Counted from the stretch's first letter, positions 10,074-20,856 are shown. The stretch is DNA of 64,000 nucleotides from Adiantum capillus-veneris (GCA_014529385.2 CM043963.1:65153395-65217394); one strand, 5' to 3'. Notes: a model not told the origin generated them from the sequence alone. Made by a program: numbers and translations.

Positions 10074-10385
10074 AGGAGGTGAAGAAGAAGAAGATGGAGA
10101 TGGAGCAAGAGCACTCTTCTATTGCACAAATGAGAGAATGAGTAAAAATTAGGTTTAGTTGGCTTTTATAGGAGCTCACCCCATTCACACTTGGGCGCCC
10201 ATGCTTAGCCAACTAATCCCTTGAATGTCCAAGTTAAAGTGCGCCTCTCATCGGCGATCACTCTACCTTTCCCTATTGGACCGACAAGCCCGGTACCTGA
10301 CTCTACAAGTAAATGATACAACGTCCGATGTAAGTTAGAACGTCCGTCGTAGGTGATAGGTGTCCGTGAGCCGTGAGGGTTAACA
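9787..10385 (-). repeat. 5' LTR of the 9 kb element (599 bp)
   Basis: It runs TGTACGCTCC...GGGTTAACA on the plus strand and pairs with 1345-1982. The CT tract (about 10037-10057) is much shorter than in the partner LTR. The minus-strand promoter of the element should lie here. Confidence 0.93.
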
Positions 10386-10390
10386 GTGCG
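10386..10390. repeat. Target-site duplication GTGCG, right copy
   Basis: GTGCG directly follows the right LTR and matches 1340-1344. The sequence continuing to the right is a Copia RT relic, so the element may have landed in Copia-derived DNA. Confidence 0.9.
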
Positions 10391-11879
10391 ATAACAAACG
10401 GTCTGGTTTTGTATGGTACGAAGTGCGTTTACAAGTTAAAACGTAGCCGAATGGTGAGATTGATCACTATAAGACTCGACTTGTTGTTGCAAAAGGTTCT
10501 GCACAACATCAACGGATAGATTATGAAGAGGCTTTTTCTCCCACTTGTCATATAACTACGGTACGTTTTCTATGTGCATTGCATATCATTTTGGATGGGA
10601 TGTACATCAATCAGACATTGTTACTGCTTTCTTGAATGGTGACATATTTAAGGAAGTTTATGTAACGCAGGCTCACGGTTTTGTCACGAAAGGACAAGAG
10701 GATAAAGTGTGCAAATGTAAGAAGGCTTTGAATGGGTTGAAGCAATCTCCTTGTGCTTGGTATGAGAAAGTGAGGATAAAGCTCACATTAATTTGGTTAA
10801 ACGAGGCTTTCGTAACAGTCCAACAAAAAGCATTTTGTATGTAAAGCGTGAGGGTGATGTTCTTCTCATTGTTGTTCTTTATGTGGATGATTTGATGATC
10901 ACTAGACCAAATGAGACACACTACTGATGAATTGAAGGCTGATTTGAATGCTACTTTCAAGATAAAAGATTGGGACCATTACGAGATTACTTGGGTATAT
11001 AGTTTAAGCAATATGATGGTGATATTGCCTTGTGTCAAACAAGTTACGTAGAGACAATGCTATGTAAGTTTGGACTTGAGGATTGCAAACCTATTGCCAC
11101 TCCCATGGAAACTGGTTTGAAATTGAGTCTTCATGATGCTGGTGATCCTCTCGATGTCACTCTTTACCAAACTGCTATTGGATGCTTATTTATGTATCAA
11201 CACAAGGCTTGATATTCAGTTTGCAGTCTCATAGGTCAACAGATTTATGCAAAGCCCATGGTCTAAGCATTGGCAGGCTGTCAAGAGGATTTTTTGCTGC
11301 TTGAGTGACACTTTGTATCTTGGGTTATTTTATCCCAATAGGGTACCGCCAACTTTACATGCTTTTTCGGACTCAGATTGTTTTGACACGCGAGTTTCCA
11401 CAAGTGGTTTTTGTTTCATGCTCGACAGTTCATGCATATCATGGTTGAGCAAGAGGCAACCTACTGTGGCCACTTCCAGTTGTGAGACTGAGTACATGGC
11501 AATCTTCACAACCACGGCCGAGTGTGTATGGCTCAGACGCCTCATGGATGATTTGGGTGTTGGAAAGGACACTGCCAACATCATCTACACTGGCAGTCAG
11601 AGTGCATTTGCAGTTGCGAGAAACCCAGTTTTTCATGCTTGCACAAAACACATTTAGGTGCATTATCACCATGTCACAGAGATGAGAGATCAACTTGGCT
11701 TATGTGCCAACACATGAAAACCTTGCAGGTCTGTTCACAGAAGCTTGTGAGAAGTTCAAAGCTTTCCACAAAGCTTTGGGCTTACTCCCCTTTGTGAATT
11801 GATCATGCACTTAGGGCATGTCACTTCCCTATACATTATGTGCCAGGTCTTGTTCACCGCATCACTCCCAGGGCGGATT
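10391..11879 (+). pseudogene. Ty1/Copia reverse transcriptase-RNase H relic
   Basis: Plus-strand fragments in several frames follow Copia pol order: HYKTRLVVAKGSAQ and IDYEEAFSPTCH (10450-10560), HQSDIVTAFLNGDIFKEVYV (near 10600), ALNGLKQSPCAWYEKV, the catalytic VVLYVDDLMIT (near 10870-10905), CKFGLEDCKPIATPME (near 11060), and an RNase H domain (11247-11657) with HAFSDSDCFDTRVSTSGFC, SCETEYMA and CTKHI. Frameshifts between blocks and stops within them make it non-functional. It ends in a purine-rich CCCAGGGCGGATTT (11866-11879) that looks like a polypurine tract next to an LTR start. Integrase, protease and gag are missing on the left. Confidence 0.88.
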
Positions 11880-11906
11880 TGTTACCATGTACACGTGGTA
11901 GTGATG
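11880..11906 (+). repeat. Start of a 3' LTR, truncated
   Basis: TGTTACCATGTACACGTGGT and the next few bases match the start of the family LTR at 24527 and the minus-strand start of the LTR at 37454-37682. Similarity stops after about 27 bp, at a short duplicated GTTGAAAAG motif. Confidence 0.7.
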
Positions 11907-14850
11907 TTGAAAAGTTGAAAAGCATGTTGAAAAGTTGAATGTGGATCCAACTATAGGAATTAGTGCGCTTCAAGTTTGCCCTATGCCTTTCTCTTGGGAA
12001 CGCATAGGAAAGGTTAATTCACTAATTCATAAGTTTATTCCATGCAGGTTTCAAAATTGCATTATTACCTATGAGACTAAAGATCTAAGAACTCGTAAAT
12101 GCTTGGATGTTTTGGGTGCAGGTGCGTGCATCCATGACTTGAGGAGAAGGACATAGTCCAACTCAAAGAGCATGGGGATCAAGAATATTCCTCTTATCAA
12201 CTATCATATGTTATTGTTCGAGAGGTGGGATTTACTTTGAAGCGAGTATGGCTAATAAAACTTCAAGCAATAAATAGCAACAATGTCCAATGAAGAATGA
12301 CTAATGAAGATGAGGATTGGAAGGTCATATTGATTTGTTCAATTGTAGTGTAAGGGTAGAAAGTTCTAACGCAAAAAAGAGTTGTAGAGGATGGAAAAGT
12401 GAAGTTCCTAATCAAAATGCACGTGATTTATCTTTTGATCTATGTAGAAGCTATGCTTGTATATCATTATTTTTTTCAAATCTCATGAATGATTTTAGAA
12501 ACATGATATTTTTTCAAAGCTAAAAGTAGATGTTTTTGCATTTAAAGTATATGTTTATTTTTTTCTTAAGCTCTACTTGGTAAATAGTATTTAAGTGGTG
12601 CCAAATTTCTTTTGGAATCCATATTTTTCATAGAGCTTTGATGGAAGAGAATGAGGTTTCTATCCTTTCGTCCACTCTATCCAAAAATTAGAGAGCCAAA
12701 TAAGATGTACGACAAAAAGCTTTTGGAGGTATACTTTCAAGAGCAACATAGGGTCCATTTAGATACCTATATGATGGTTCACGAACTATCCTTTTGCGGA
12801 CGATTTGCACCATAATCGCCTTGAGAACTAGAAAATTCACAATTTTATTTCATCCAAGGTCGATAAAGTGGTACCTTTGAAGTTTGGATTTGGCAAAGCA
12901 ACCTATCAATAGGAGGAGATGGACATTGATTAATTTGTGCTGACATATGCACAATCCTAACAAAATTACAATAAGAAGAAGACTAGACAAGATGTATGTG
13001 TTTATATTTTTAGTAAGCATTGGCTTCACATAGGTCTTATGAAAGAAATTAACTACTGTCATCTTACTTTTCAAGGCACATTGCATAACAGAAAATGAAG
13101 ATGGTGATAGTGTTGGTTTGAAAGCTTCAACCATAGCGACAATACTTATATTTTCACTTTTCTTTCTAATGTTATATGTATGTGCTATGCGTTTGCTTAA
13201 CTTACGTGCTTGCATAGGTGTCTAGATTTGAGCTAATAAACATAAACCCTAACACATATAATGATGTGGGAGAGGAGTGTCATGTGTGTTGTATGCCATT
13301 GGCAACACAAAATCAATCAGGATTGATTTTGTGTCTCTTATGAAGCAATCGGGATTGATTGCTTCATAAGAGATGGTGAGTCTTTCAATAACTTGATGAA
13401 TCGAGTGTTTTTATGAGAATTATATACTTTCATGTTGTTAAGTTTAAAAATTAAAGTCTTAGGAAATGGTTTAAACATTATAGAGACAAGAATTACTCTC
13501 TATGTGGAAGAAAACCTAAAGTATGGAATATTCATTGCATGAGCAAGTAGATGCTTTTTCTAAAATAGTATAGATAACATATAAATTAAAGCATCATAAG
13601 AAATTTTTTGTGTACTTTTCTTTACTATCTTTCGTAAGAAGTTCGGTTTGAAAACCTTAATTTAAACAATGTGGATGGATCTTCTTCATCTTTTGGTGCA
13701 TTTCTATCAAATGGCAATATAAAACGAGTTAAAGCAATGCCATAACAAAAAGAAAATCTCTCGAGTGACATGCCATTGAAGGTGACGACATTAATGATAT
13801 GTGTATTTTGTTTTCATACAAAAAATTCTAATATATGTCTTGTATGTTTTCTTATATTAGTTGGGATATGAAACTAAGGATTTCATTTCACCATCATGTG
13901 AAGCATCGTATCATTAGGCTTTCTAAAAAAGTTCTAGAGAACGAAAAGGTGATAATCTTCACTTTAGTAAATTTTGGCTTTGACTTTAAGCATATGTAAT
14001 AAAGTATATATTCTTTGTTAAAGTTCTTCAATAACGATTACATAATTTATGCATGAGATTATTGATTAGATTAGTGCAAAACTTATAGTCTCATCATGGA
14101 AGCAAATCCTCCAAGAAGTTAAAGAAGAAGACGAACATAGTATTAAAAATCAACTTACATGTGTAATAACTAATCCAAATTTGATAGCACTAAACTTTTT
14201 TCTGTTGAATTCTTTAGGATGTGCAATGCATTGGAGATGACACATCCAATGTGTATGTCCCAAATTTTGATTTATGAAGCGATTCTCATTCTTTTATATT
14301 TAGTTGTTTTGTTATTATATATGTAAACTATGTTTTCATGAAATCTTTTCTTTAAAGTAGCAAGTTGTGTGTTTATATAGGCTTCGCCCTTAAATGTGGA
14401 GGAGAAAAAGATTATCCTTAAGTACTTCAACCTACAAACAATTGAAGACATGTGTCTAGTATTAAAAGCTAGTTACCAAAAGGTTAAAAGAGAAGGAAGC
14501 TCATTTTTGGAGCAAGAGGCTTGAGTTTAAATGAAATGAGAGTGAATTTGGTCAAGTGGTTGGTTGACAATGGGAGGGTTATCATTGAAAGTCATTTCTA
14601 TGTAAGATTTGAAGTGTATAAGAGACCATGTCGAACCTTATATTTTATGTTTTTTTCGTTTTACACGATGATCGAACATTTTATTGTTTTAACTCAATTG
14701 ACCTATTATCTCTTTTGAGATGATAACATTAATTTTTATTTGCAAAGAGACTTTAAGTTTAATGCTTAATTATAATCAGTTTAAAGCATGAGGTTTACTT
14801 GATGGGGACTTCAAGCTCCTTTTGGTTCCGGAAGGATACAGCTTTACAAT
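11907..14850. other. AT-rich stretch without recognisable genes
   Basis: Nearly 3 kb of AT-rich DNA holds only short frames (none over about 120 codons) with no motif I recognise. The only structured item is the pair of hairpins at 13305-13373. It may be old transposon or intergenic DNA. Confidence 0.6.
13305..13373. repeat. Two adjoining perfect inverted repeats
   Basis: The first has 14-bp arms (ACACAAAATCAATC and its complement) with a 2-base loop at 13305-13334. The second has 17-bp arms at 13334-13350 and 13357-13373 with a 6-base loop. They share one base, so two hairpins stand back to back in AT-rich DNA. Confidence 0.9.
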
Positions 14851-16272
14851 TGCTGGTACGATATTGGGTCTTCAAGGCTGAGCATCCTGCCCACCATTGA
14901 CTTCGTGAGATATTGGGTCTTCAAGGCTTGCCCACCATATCTTTCCTCCCATACACTAGCTGAACCTACTTCAAGCCAAAAGAAGAGCCTCCACAAGAAT
15001 CGACATTCATCTGCCACGACTCCTGTCACGACTCCAAATTCTGAATATTGTACATATGTTGAAGACCTGATCCAGAATATCCATTGATGAGTCGGAGGAT
15101 TGGTTACTTGAAGAATCTTCCATTGGAGTAGCTGACCTGGCCCCATTGGTTCCTTGAAGATACACAATCAACTTAGGGCGGGTTCAGACTTGTGTATTTC
15201 GCTTCCTCCGCCTTGGGTGTTCACAGAGGATGAAGGTAATATTCTGAATACAGTTTTGTACGCATGTCAGACAGCCAATCATAATAGTGCAGCAGTGAAG
15301 CCATTGGTTCCTCATGCGTGCACAGCTGTTTGATCCCTGCTCTCCGCACTTTTCGCTGACAAAGTGTGCGGCACTCTCTCTTCCAAGGGATGAGGGGTTT
15401 TGGGGGGGGGGGGTGTCCCAAAATGAAATTCCTTTGTCTTGCCCAATCTTCAAGCACCAACTCCGATCCTCACACCTGTTCCTCTCTCTTCCGCCGCTCC
15501 GTCTGAACCCAGCCTTACTTAGATGGTGTAGGGAATGGTCATGCACTGACCATTCCCACTAATCAGGGCGACAGGCAGTGCCTGGGAGCCCTGATTATGG
15601 AAATGATCAGTGCACGAACTTTCCCTGCCGCCAACATCCAGTGGAGTGGGGGCCGATGACAAAGTGACAGCTCATGCATAGCAGGTGACAGTCTGTGAGC
15701 CATCTCAGGTCCACCACCACAGTCGACCACTGTTAGAGCCAGGATGTCCTTCTTGCTGACGTGCTGCACCTGATCATTCCCTGGGCTGACTTGGATAGCA
15801 ATAATTGGTTCTGCAGACTGTAAAATATGGCTGCTGACTTGTCACGCATCCAGACCTCAACATGCAAATTCTGCAATTTAATGTCCAGTAGATGGATGAC
15901 CGAGATGTGCAGCCCCCCGACGCTGGACTTTGGCAGATAGAGTGAGTTGGTTAACTATCTTTGAGTATCTGCCAGGAATTCTCCAGTTTCTGTCAAACCA
16001 AGTGTTGGAAGTCCCATTTTTGGGATCTATCTCCAAGGTCTCTTTGATGCATGGATAATGCATGAATCCCCTCAACTCGGGCACAGACTGCACATCCAAG
16101 TGTGCAATAAGGTATTCCACGGGCTCACCTCCTTCACGCTTAACCATACAAAATCTCAAATTGTGAATCCAAGGAAGGCACCCCAGCTAGGGCATAGACG
16201 CTACCAGTTTCTCAAATCTTATGAACTTTTTCTGAGTTTTTGATGTGCAATTGCGTTAAAACCAAAGTCTTC
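14851..16272. other. Region downstream of the PPR gene, no recognised gene
   Basis: Base composition is more balanced than to the left. A 20-bp direct repeat (GATATTGGGTCTTCAAGGCT) occurs near 14860 and 14909. A G13 run sits near 15401-15413. A nested hairpin lies at 15531-15597. A minus frame at 15878-16159 (93 codons) has no motif I can name. Part of it may be PPR 3' UTR, since that gene ends at 16273. Confidence 0.5.
15531..15597. repeat. Hairpin pair with nested stem
   Basis: Arms GGGAATGGTC/GACCATTCCC pair across 7 bases (15531-15557). Directly after, TAATCAGGGC/GCCCTGATTA (15560-15569 and 15588-15597) enclose a further small stem AGGCA-G-TGCCT. All arms are perfect. Confidence 0.85.
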
Positions 16273-18312
16273 TCAAGCTTCAGACATTACTAGTTTAGCC
16301 TCAGAAGAGGTCATAGTTTTAAAACAGGTACTCATGTCATCGCTAAGCCCAGACAATGTGTTCATCCCCAGGGCATCCACCTGTGTAGACCAAAAGCAAT
16401 TTCTGGAGTCATCATCAGTATTGCACAGAAGCACATAAGCTGCATCATTGTCAGGATTCAGCTCAATTATCTGCTTCATCGCAAACTTGGCCAGATTTTT
16501 ATTGCTTGATGTCCGGCATGCACCTAACAAAGTCCTCCATGCAAGCTCGGTGTGCTGAACTTCCATGCTGATAATGATCCTTGCTGCCTCTTCGAGATGC
16601 CCTGCCCTACCTAGAAGATCTACCATGCATGCATACTGGTCAGAGGTTGGCACAATGCCATGCTCCCTTATCATAGAAAAAAAGTGAAGGTATCCTTCCT
16701 CAATAAGGCCCGCATGACTGCATGCAGAGAGCACCGCCACAAATGTTATCGCATTGGGCTTTACACATTCCTGAAGCATTTGTTTGAAGAATACTAAAGC
16801 TTCTTTCACAAAGCCCTGCTGCGCATATCCTCCTATTAAAGCTGTCCATGATACAACATCTCTTTCTGACATCTCATTAAAAGCCAGGAGAGCCTTTTGC
16901 ATGTTACCACAGCTCGCGTGCATCTCTATAAGGCCATTCATAACAAGAATATCCAACTGTAGACTACTTTGCTTTATTCGATCATTGACTTTCTGGCCCA
17001 TTGCTTCTGCACCCAAGATAGAGCAGGCCTTAAGTACACTGATCATGGTGGCCGCATTTGGCATCACCCCTTTTTGTTCCATTTTCAAGAACAGATCCAA
17101 CGACTCCTTTCCGAAACCTTGTTGTGTATACCCTGTTATCATAGCTGTCCATACAACCACATTCCGATCTTCTGTCGTACAAAACACTTCATAAGCATCC
17201 ACTATCATTCCACATTTAGCGTACATGTCTATAAGAGTACTTGCTAGGAAAGAGTTGAGCTTACAACCATCTTTTAGGATCTCTTTGTGAAACTTTTTAC
17301 CCCTTTCACCATCTCGTAAGTGGGTACATGCTTTGAGTATGCTCACAAAGGTGGTCTCGTTGGGCTTCAAACTATCTTGCTTCATTTGCCCATACAAAGA
17401 GATCGCTTTTTCGCTGAACCCTTGCTGGATGAATGATGTAATCATTACATTATACGACACAACATCTTTCTTTACTATGCTGACAAAAACACCCCATGCA
17501 TCTTGAAAGCTTCCGCACTTTGTGTAGGTGTCAATAAGAGTATTCGACACTGTTAAGTCTGCAATGTAGTCAAAATATACGAGTTCCATATGATACTGTC
17601 GAACCTTTTCCAGCAATTGCATATCGGCACACGCCTGAATTGCACCGACATATGTTATTGGATCAGGAATGACGCCTTTTTGGAGCATTTCCCCAAGAAG
17701 AACCATGGCTTCTGCATAATATCCTTGTTGCACATATCCTAATATCATAGCATTCCATAGCACAACATTCTGGCCATCCGTCTTAATAAAAATGTGGTAG
17801 GCATCAATTATGCACCCGCAATCAATGTACATGTTGATAAGGGAACTTTGCACAAAGGCATCCATCTCGGTGCCTATTTTGCTCATTTGTATATACGCAG
17901 CTTGCCCATATTCCAAAGCTAGAAGGCCTGTACAAGCGTTGAAAATGGTGACAAAGATGTACTTATCTGGAACAATGGATGTGCACATTTGTTTGTAGAG
18001 AGCCAAAACCTCACTAGCAAAACCAAGATTGTTGTAAGCTGATAAGAGTGACATCCATGAGTAGACATTGTGGTTGGGCATGTGATTAAAGGTATGCCGC
18101 GCCTCCATGACACACCCACATTTACCATACATGTCAACAAGATGATTTGCAAGAACCAGGTTCATATCAAGACCCTCGATGATCATGTGTGTGTGCACCC
18201 TGTGGCCCTCTTGCAGGGACTTGAGCCGTGTGCTTTCCCTCAATAGAGAATAGTAGTTTTTACCTGAGGGATCAGTAAACTCCATCTTCGCTGCAGCCTG
18301 CATGGAAACCAT
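16273..18312 (-). CDS. PLS-class pentatricopeptide repeat protein with truncated E domain
   Basis: This is an intact intronless frame of 679 residues. PPR repeats run from about residue 45 to 590 in the P-L-S triplet pattern. Marks include LVDMYGKCG, NVYSWMSLLSAY, NVVLWNAMILGY, DVVSYNVMITSF, LIDMYAKCG, NVVVWTAMITGY, DVVSWTALIGGYAQQG, and VDLLGRAGHLEEA. An E1-like block follows (AWRTLLGACR, ELNPDNDAAYVLL), where such proteins normally continue into E2/E+/DYW. Here it breaks off into about 50 unrelated residues. Plant PLS proteins bind single-stranded organelle RNA and usually specify C-to-U editing sites; without a DYW this one would need a partner in trans. No clear transit peptide precedes the first repeats, so the true start may lie upstream or at an internal Met. 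It is the best candidate for a live host gene here. Confidence 0.88.
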   Translation of the reverse strand: MVSMQAAAKMEFTDPSGKNYYSLLRESTRLKSLQEGHRVHTHMIIEGLDMNLVLANHLVDMYGKCGCVMEARHTFNHMPNHNVYSWMSLLSAYNNLGFASEVLALYKQMCTSIVPDKYIFVTIFNACTGLLALEYGQAAYIQMSKIGTEMDAFVQSSLINMYIDCGCIIDAYHIFIKTDGQNVVLWNAMILGYVQQGYYAEAMVLLGEMLQKGVIPDPITYVGAIQACADMQLLEKVRQYHMELVYFDYIADLTVSNTLIDTYTKCGSFQDAWGVFVSIVKKDVVSYNVMITSFIQQGFSEKAISLYGQMKQDSLKPNETTFVSILKACTHLRDGERGKKFHKEILKDGCKLNSFLASTLIDMYAKCGMIVDAYEVFCTTEDRNVVVWTAMITGYTQQGFGKESLDLFLKMEQKGVMPNAATMISVLKACSILGAEAMGQKVNDRIKQSSLQLDILVMNGLIEMHASCGNMQKALLAFNEMSERDVVSWTALIGGYAQQGFVKEALVFFKQMLQECVKPNAITFVAVLSACSHAGLIEEGYLHFFSMIREHGIVPTSDQYACMVDLLGRAGHLEEAARIIISMEVQHTELAWRTLLGACRTSSNKNLAKFAMKQIIELNPDNDAAYVLLCNTDDDSRNCFWSTQVDALGMNTLSGLSDDMSTCFKTMTSSEAKLVMSEA

Positions 18313-18471
18313 GAAGCAGTGAATTGTTGTGAGTTACCAAATCGCATGGCGGCAGCTTTGACGGCGATGCCCGTTAAAGAAAACGGGCCGCGAAGATCTG
18401 AGAGGTCTAGAGAGAGAGAGGAAGAAGAGAATTTCAACGTCGTATCCCAAGAGACATTAAAGATCTATCCG

Positions 18472-18473
<2 letters not shown>

Positions 18474-18506
<33 letters not shown>
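18474..18506. repeat. GA microsatellite upstream of the PPR gene
   Basis: A (GA)n run of about 16 units lies 160 bp upstream of the PPR start, with a CT run at about 18584-18605 on the other side of a short unique stretch. Both would lie in the PPR 5' region. Confidence 0.9.
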
Positions 18507-18508
<2 letters not shown>

Positions 18509-18851
18509 CTCCATGCTTCTATATGGTACTTTTGTATGACGTGCACTATATGGTACTAGTGTGGCCGGCGACCTCCGATCGCTTCTCTCTCTCTCTCTCT
18601 CTCTCATGCACTGTCCTCACCGTTGCCGAAGATTCAAGGCCACACCGACGGATGAAGCAAATTGCACCACGTGGCCCCCTGAATGTCTCTTTGCTTAATA
18701 TATAGAATAGATGTAATTTATGTCATTTCTTTATTGCATGGTACATGGTTGGCCTTCAGAAGGCCATAGGAGAGTGGGTGGAGAATTGATGCACTTTTTG
18801 AACCGTTGATTAAGAATCACGGATTGGCGACATTTGTCAGGTGAGCTTGTT

Positions 18852-19200
18852 TTATAATGTATTGGGGTCTTTCTATCATTTCAACTTGGTCGCTTCTTTT
18901 AATGCTCAATTGACTTCCTTGTTTTAAAAAGGTTATATATTTTTTTATAACGTAAATGGGTCTTTCCATCATTGTAATCTGGTCCCTTTATTTAATGCTC
19001 ATTTGATTTTTTTTCTTTTTTTAAATCTTTGTTTAGTTTAAAAGTTTTATAAGGGTTATATTTTTCTTTATAATGTAAGTGTCTCTTTTTATCATTGTAA
19101 TTTGGTCTCGTTATTTAATGCTCATTTAACTTTAAAAAAAAATATTTGTTTAGTTTATAAATGGGTCTCTTCATTTAAGGATCTAAATGACTTTCTTGTC
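18852..19200. repeat. Degenerate tandem repeat, 3 to 4 units of about 95-125 bp
   Basis: A block resembling ATAATGTAAATGGGTCTTTC, then CATCATTGTAAT, TTGGTC and TTTAATGCTCATTTGACTT recurs starting near 18852, 18947 and 19071, with a shortened fourth near 19157. The DNA is AT-rich and has no coding potential. Confidence 0.8.
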
Positions 19201-19299
19201 AACTTTTTTTTAAAAAACGTGCTCGTTTCTTTTTAAATTTTGTTTTCATTTACAGCCAATTTTTAACTAGAAAATTATAAATTGTTCTTAGAAAAATTT

Positions 19300-19508
19300 T
19301 CACCACTAAGATTTTTTTTTCCAGCTTTTGGTTTTGTTATACAAATATCACCTTATTACTTTAGTGCATGTATTATTATTAGGGATTAGCTTTATATTTT
19401 TTTCACAACTAATCTTTTTTTTCCAACTTTTTGTTTTGATATGTAAATGTCACCATGTTACTTTACTTTAGTACATGTATTATTATTAGCGATTAGGTTT
19501 AGACATTT
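19300..19508. repeat. Degenerate tandem duplication, 2 units of about 103 bp
   Basis: Two units each carry CACnACTAATnTTTTTTTTCC, TTTTGnTATnnAAATnTCACC, and CATGTATTATTATTAG followed by GATTAG. They follow the tandem repeat at 18852-19200 directly but have a different unit. Confidence 0.8.
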
Positions 19509-19647
19509 TCAATATTCATTTCTATCCTAAAGATATTATGGATTTCTTTCTTTTAATAGCATACATCATTTTATTGTGTGATTTGTTTTATTGCTATATT
19601 TACACAAGAATTAGATCAATTTCTAAACTCTCACTAATATTTTATAT

Positions 19648-20333
19648 GCTCATTGTCTTTGGGACTGTCCTTTGGCACAACAGGTTTGGCTTCGTGTCCT
19701 TTGGCTGATGCCAGCTCTTTCCTCAGCACGACAATACACTTGGGGGGCAGCTGCTTGGTCCACTCTCACAGGCCCAACACTTTAGTTTGAGCTATCCTCC
19801 ACCAATAGGATGATAGTTATGCAGGGGGGGGTCGAGCTACACTCCAGTTTACTATAGAGCTTACTCCACAGGAGTGGTGCACTGAGAGAGAGGAGTGTTG
19901 GGAGCTCATATGCGGCCTGACACTCTGGTTCATCTGGCGGGCCCGTTGCTTCTGCATCTTTGAGGCTCGCCATGTACCACCAGCAAAGACAGTTCGAGAT
20001 CTTTGGCTAGAGTTGATCCATAGTCTCAGAGGACAGTTCAAGAGACTCCAGGGCAGCTTCAACTGCATGCGAGTGTAGAGAGGCTTTCCTTTGACTCTGG
20101 CGTCCTAGGCCTTTCTTCACCATGGTCCACGGTGTGCTCATATGGCACTACCGTCCACCTGTGCGGCTTTTCCCTCATCCCATCTCTTGATTTAGCCTCA
20201 TTGTACATATGTTGTTTTTTCATTGGGAGAGTCTCCCCCTTATGATTGTTGTAGCCCTCTCTAGTAGAGGGGGTTGTAGCCATATAGGCAGTTTCATTAG
20301 CTAATAGAAGGATTTTTTTCTCGGGAAAAAAAT
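19648..20333 (+). mobile_element. 5'-truncated LINE, C-terminal zinc-finger region and 3' tail
   Basis: The plus strand reads HCLWDCPLAQQVWLRVLW and QYTWGAAAWSTLTGPTL, matching the cysteine/histidine-bearing region (zf-RVT type) at the C-terminus of plant LINE reverse transcriptases. In-frame stops follow soon after. The sequence ends in TTCTCGGGAAAAAAA near 20318-20332, a typical LINE 3' end with a short A tail. This makes a classic 5'-truncated insertion. I did not find a convincing target-site duplication by eye. Confidence 0.75.
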
Positions 20334-20479
20334 GGTATAAGGAAAAGCGAAGATTTTTGGTGCAATTCCTTTACCATTGAATTGAATTGTTGGATGTTCT
20401 CCATGTGGCATTTGAATGTTTTTGAATTTTACTATCTGCATATGGGAGTGCCCCCCACTCTCTCACTTAGTTGGAGTCG

Positions 20480-20481
<2 letters not shown>

Positions 20482-20573
<92 letters not shown>
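20482..20573. repeat. CT microsatellite, about 46 units
   Basis: Uninterrupted CT repeats over about 92 bp, with no gene nearby. Confidence 0.97.
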
Positions 20574-20576
<3 letters not shown>

Positions 20577-20787
20577 GTAGGCCGCCGTAAATCTTTACCT
20601 TGTTTTTATGTAGCATGACAAAACAATGTTCTCTGCTTTGTACACGAGGACAAGACACCTACTTGATTACCAGGACCTAGTCCAATTTAATTTTTTCATT
20701 TCTTTAAACAACAATCTACTATATTTAAACATATTGTTCTCACTTGCAAGGATACATAACTACTAAATCGCATCAACAAAATTCTCT

Positions 20788-20789
<2 letters not shown>

Positions 20790-20855
<66 letters not shown>
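20790..20855. repeat. CT microsatellite, about 32 units
   Basis: A second uninterrupted CT run about 215 bp to the right of the previous one. Confidence 0.97.

Positions 20856-20856
<1 letters not shown>

Larger units (their letters stand above)
1345..10385 (-). mobile_element. Complete non-autonomous LTR retrotransposon, gag-protease only (about 9.04 kb)
   Basis: Two direct LTRs (1345-1982 and 9787-10385), each TG...CA, bound the element. The five bases outside each end are identical (GTGCG at 1340-1344 and 10386-10390), a target-site duplication. In minus-strand order it holds the 5' LTR, a tRNA-Asp-type primer site (9765-9782), a leader with a minisatellite, a gag with zinc knuckles, a retropepsin-type protease, a 1.6 kb non-coding stretch, a polypurine tract (1983-1995) and the 3' LTR. 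No RT, RNase H or integrase motif is visible, so mobility would need enzymes in trans. The LTRs differ by only about seven substitutions by eye, plus microsatellite length and small indels, suggesting a fairly recent insertion. The protease type and primer favour an origin near Ty3/Gypsy Athila/Tat-like lineages; that placement is inference. Confidence 0.92.

Noticed and set aside
18319-18705. Plus-strand 128-codon frame upstream of the PPR gene
   Set aside because: It crosses GA and CT microsatellites and has no motif; likely chance.
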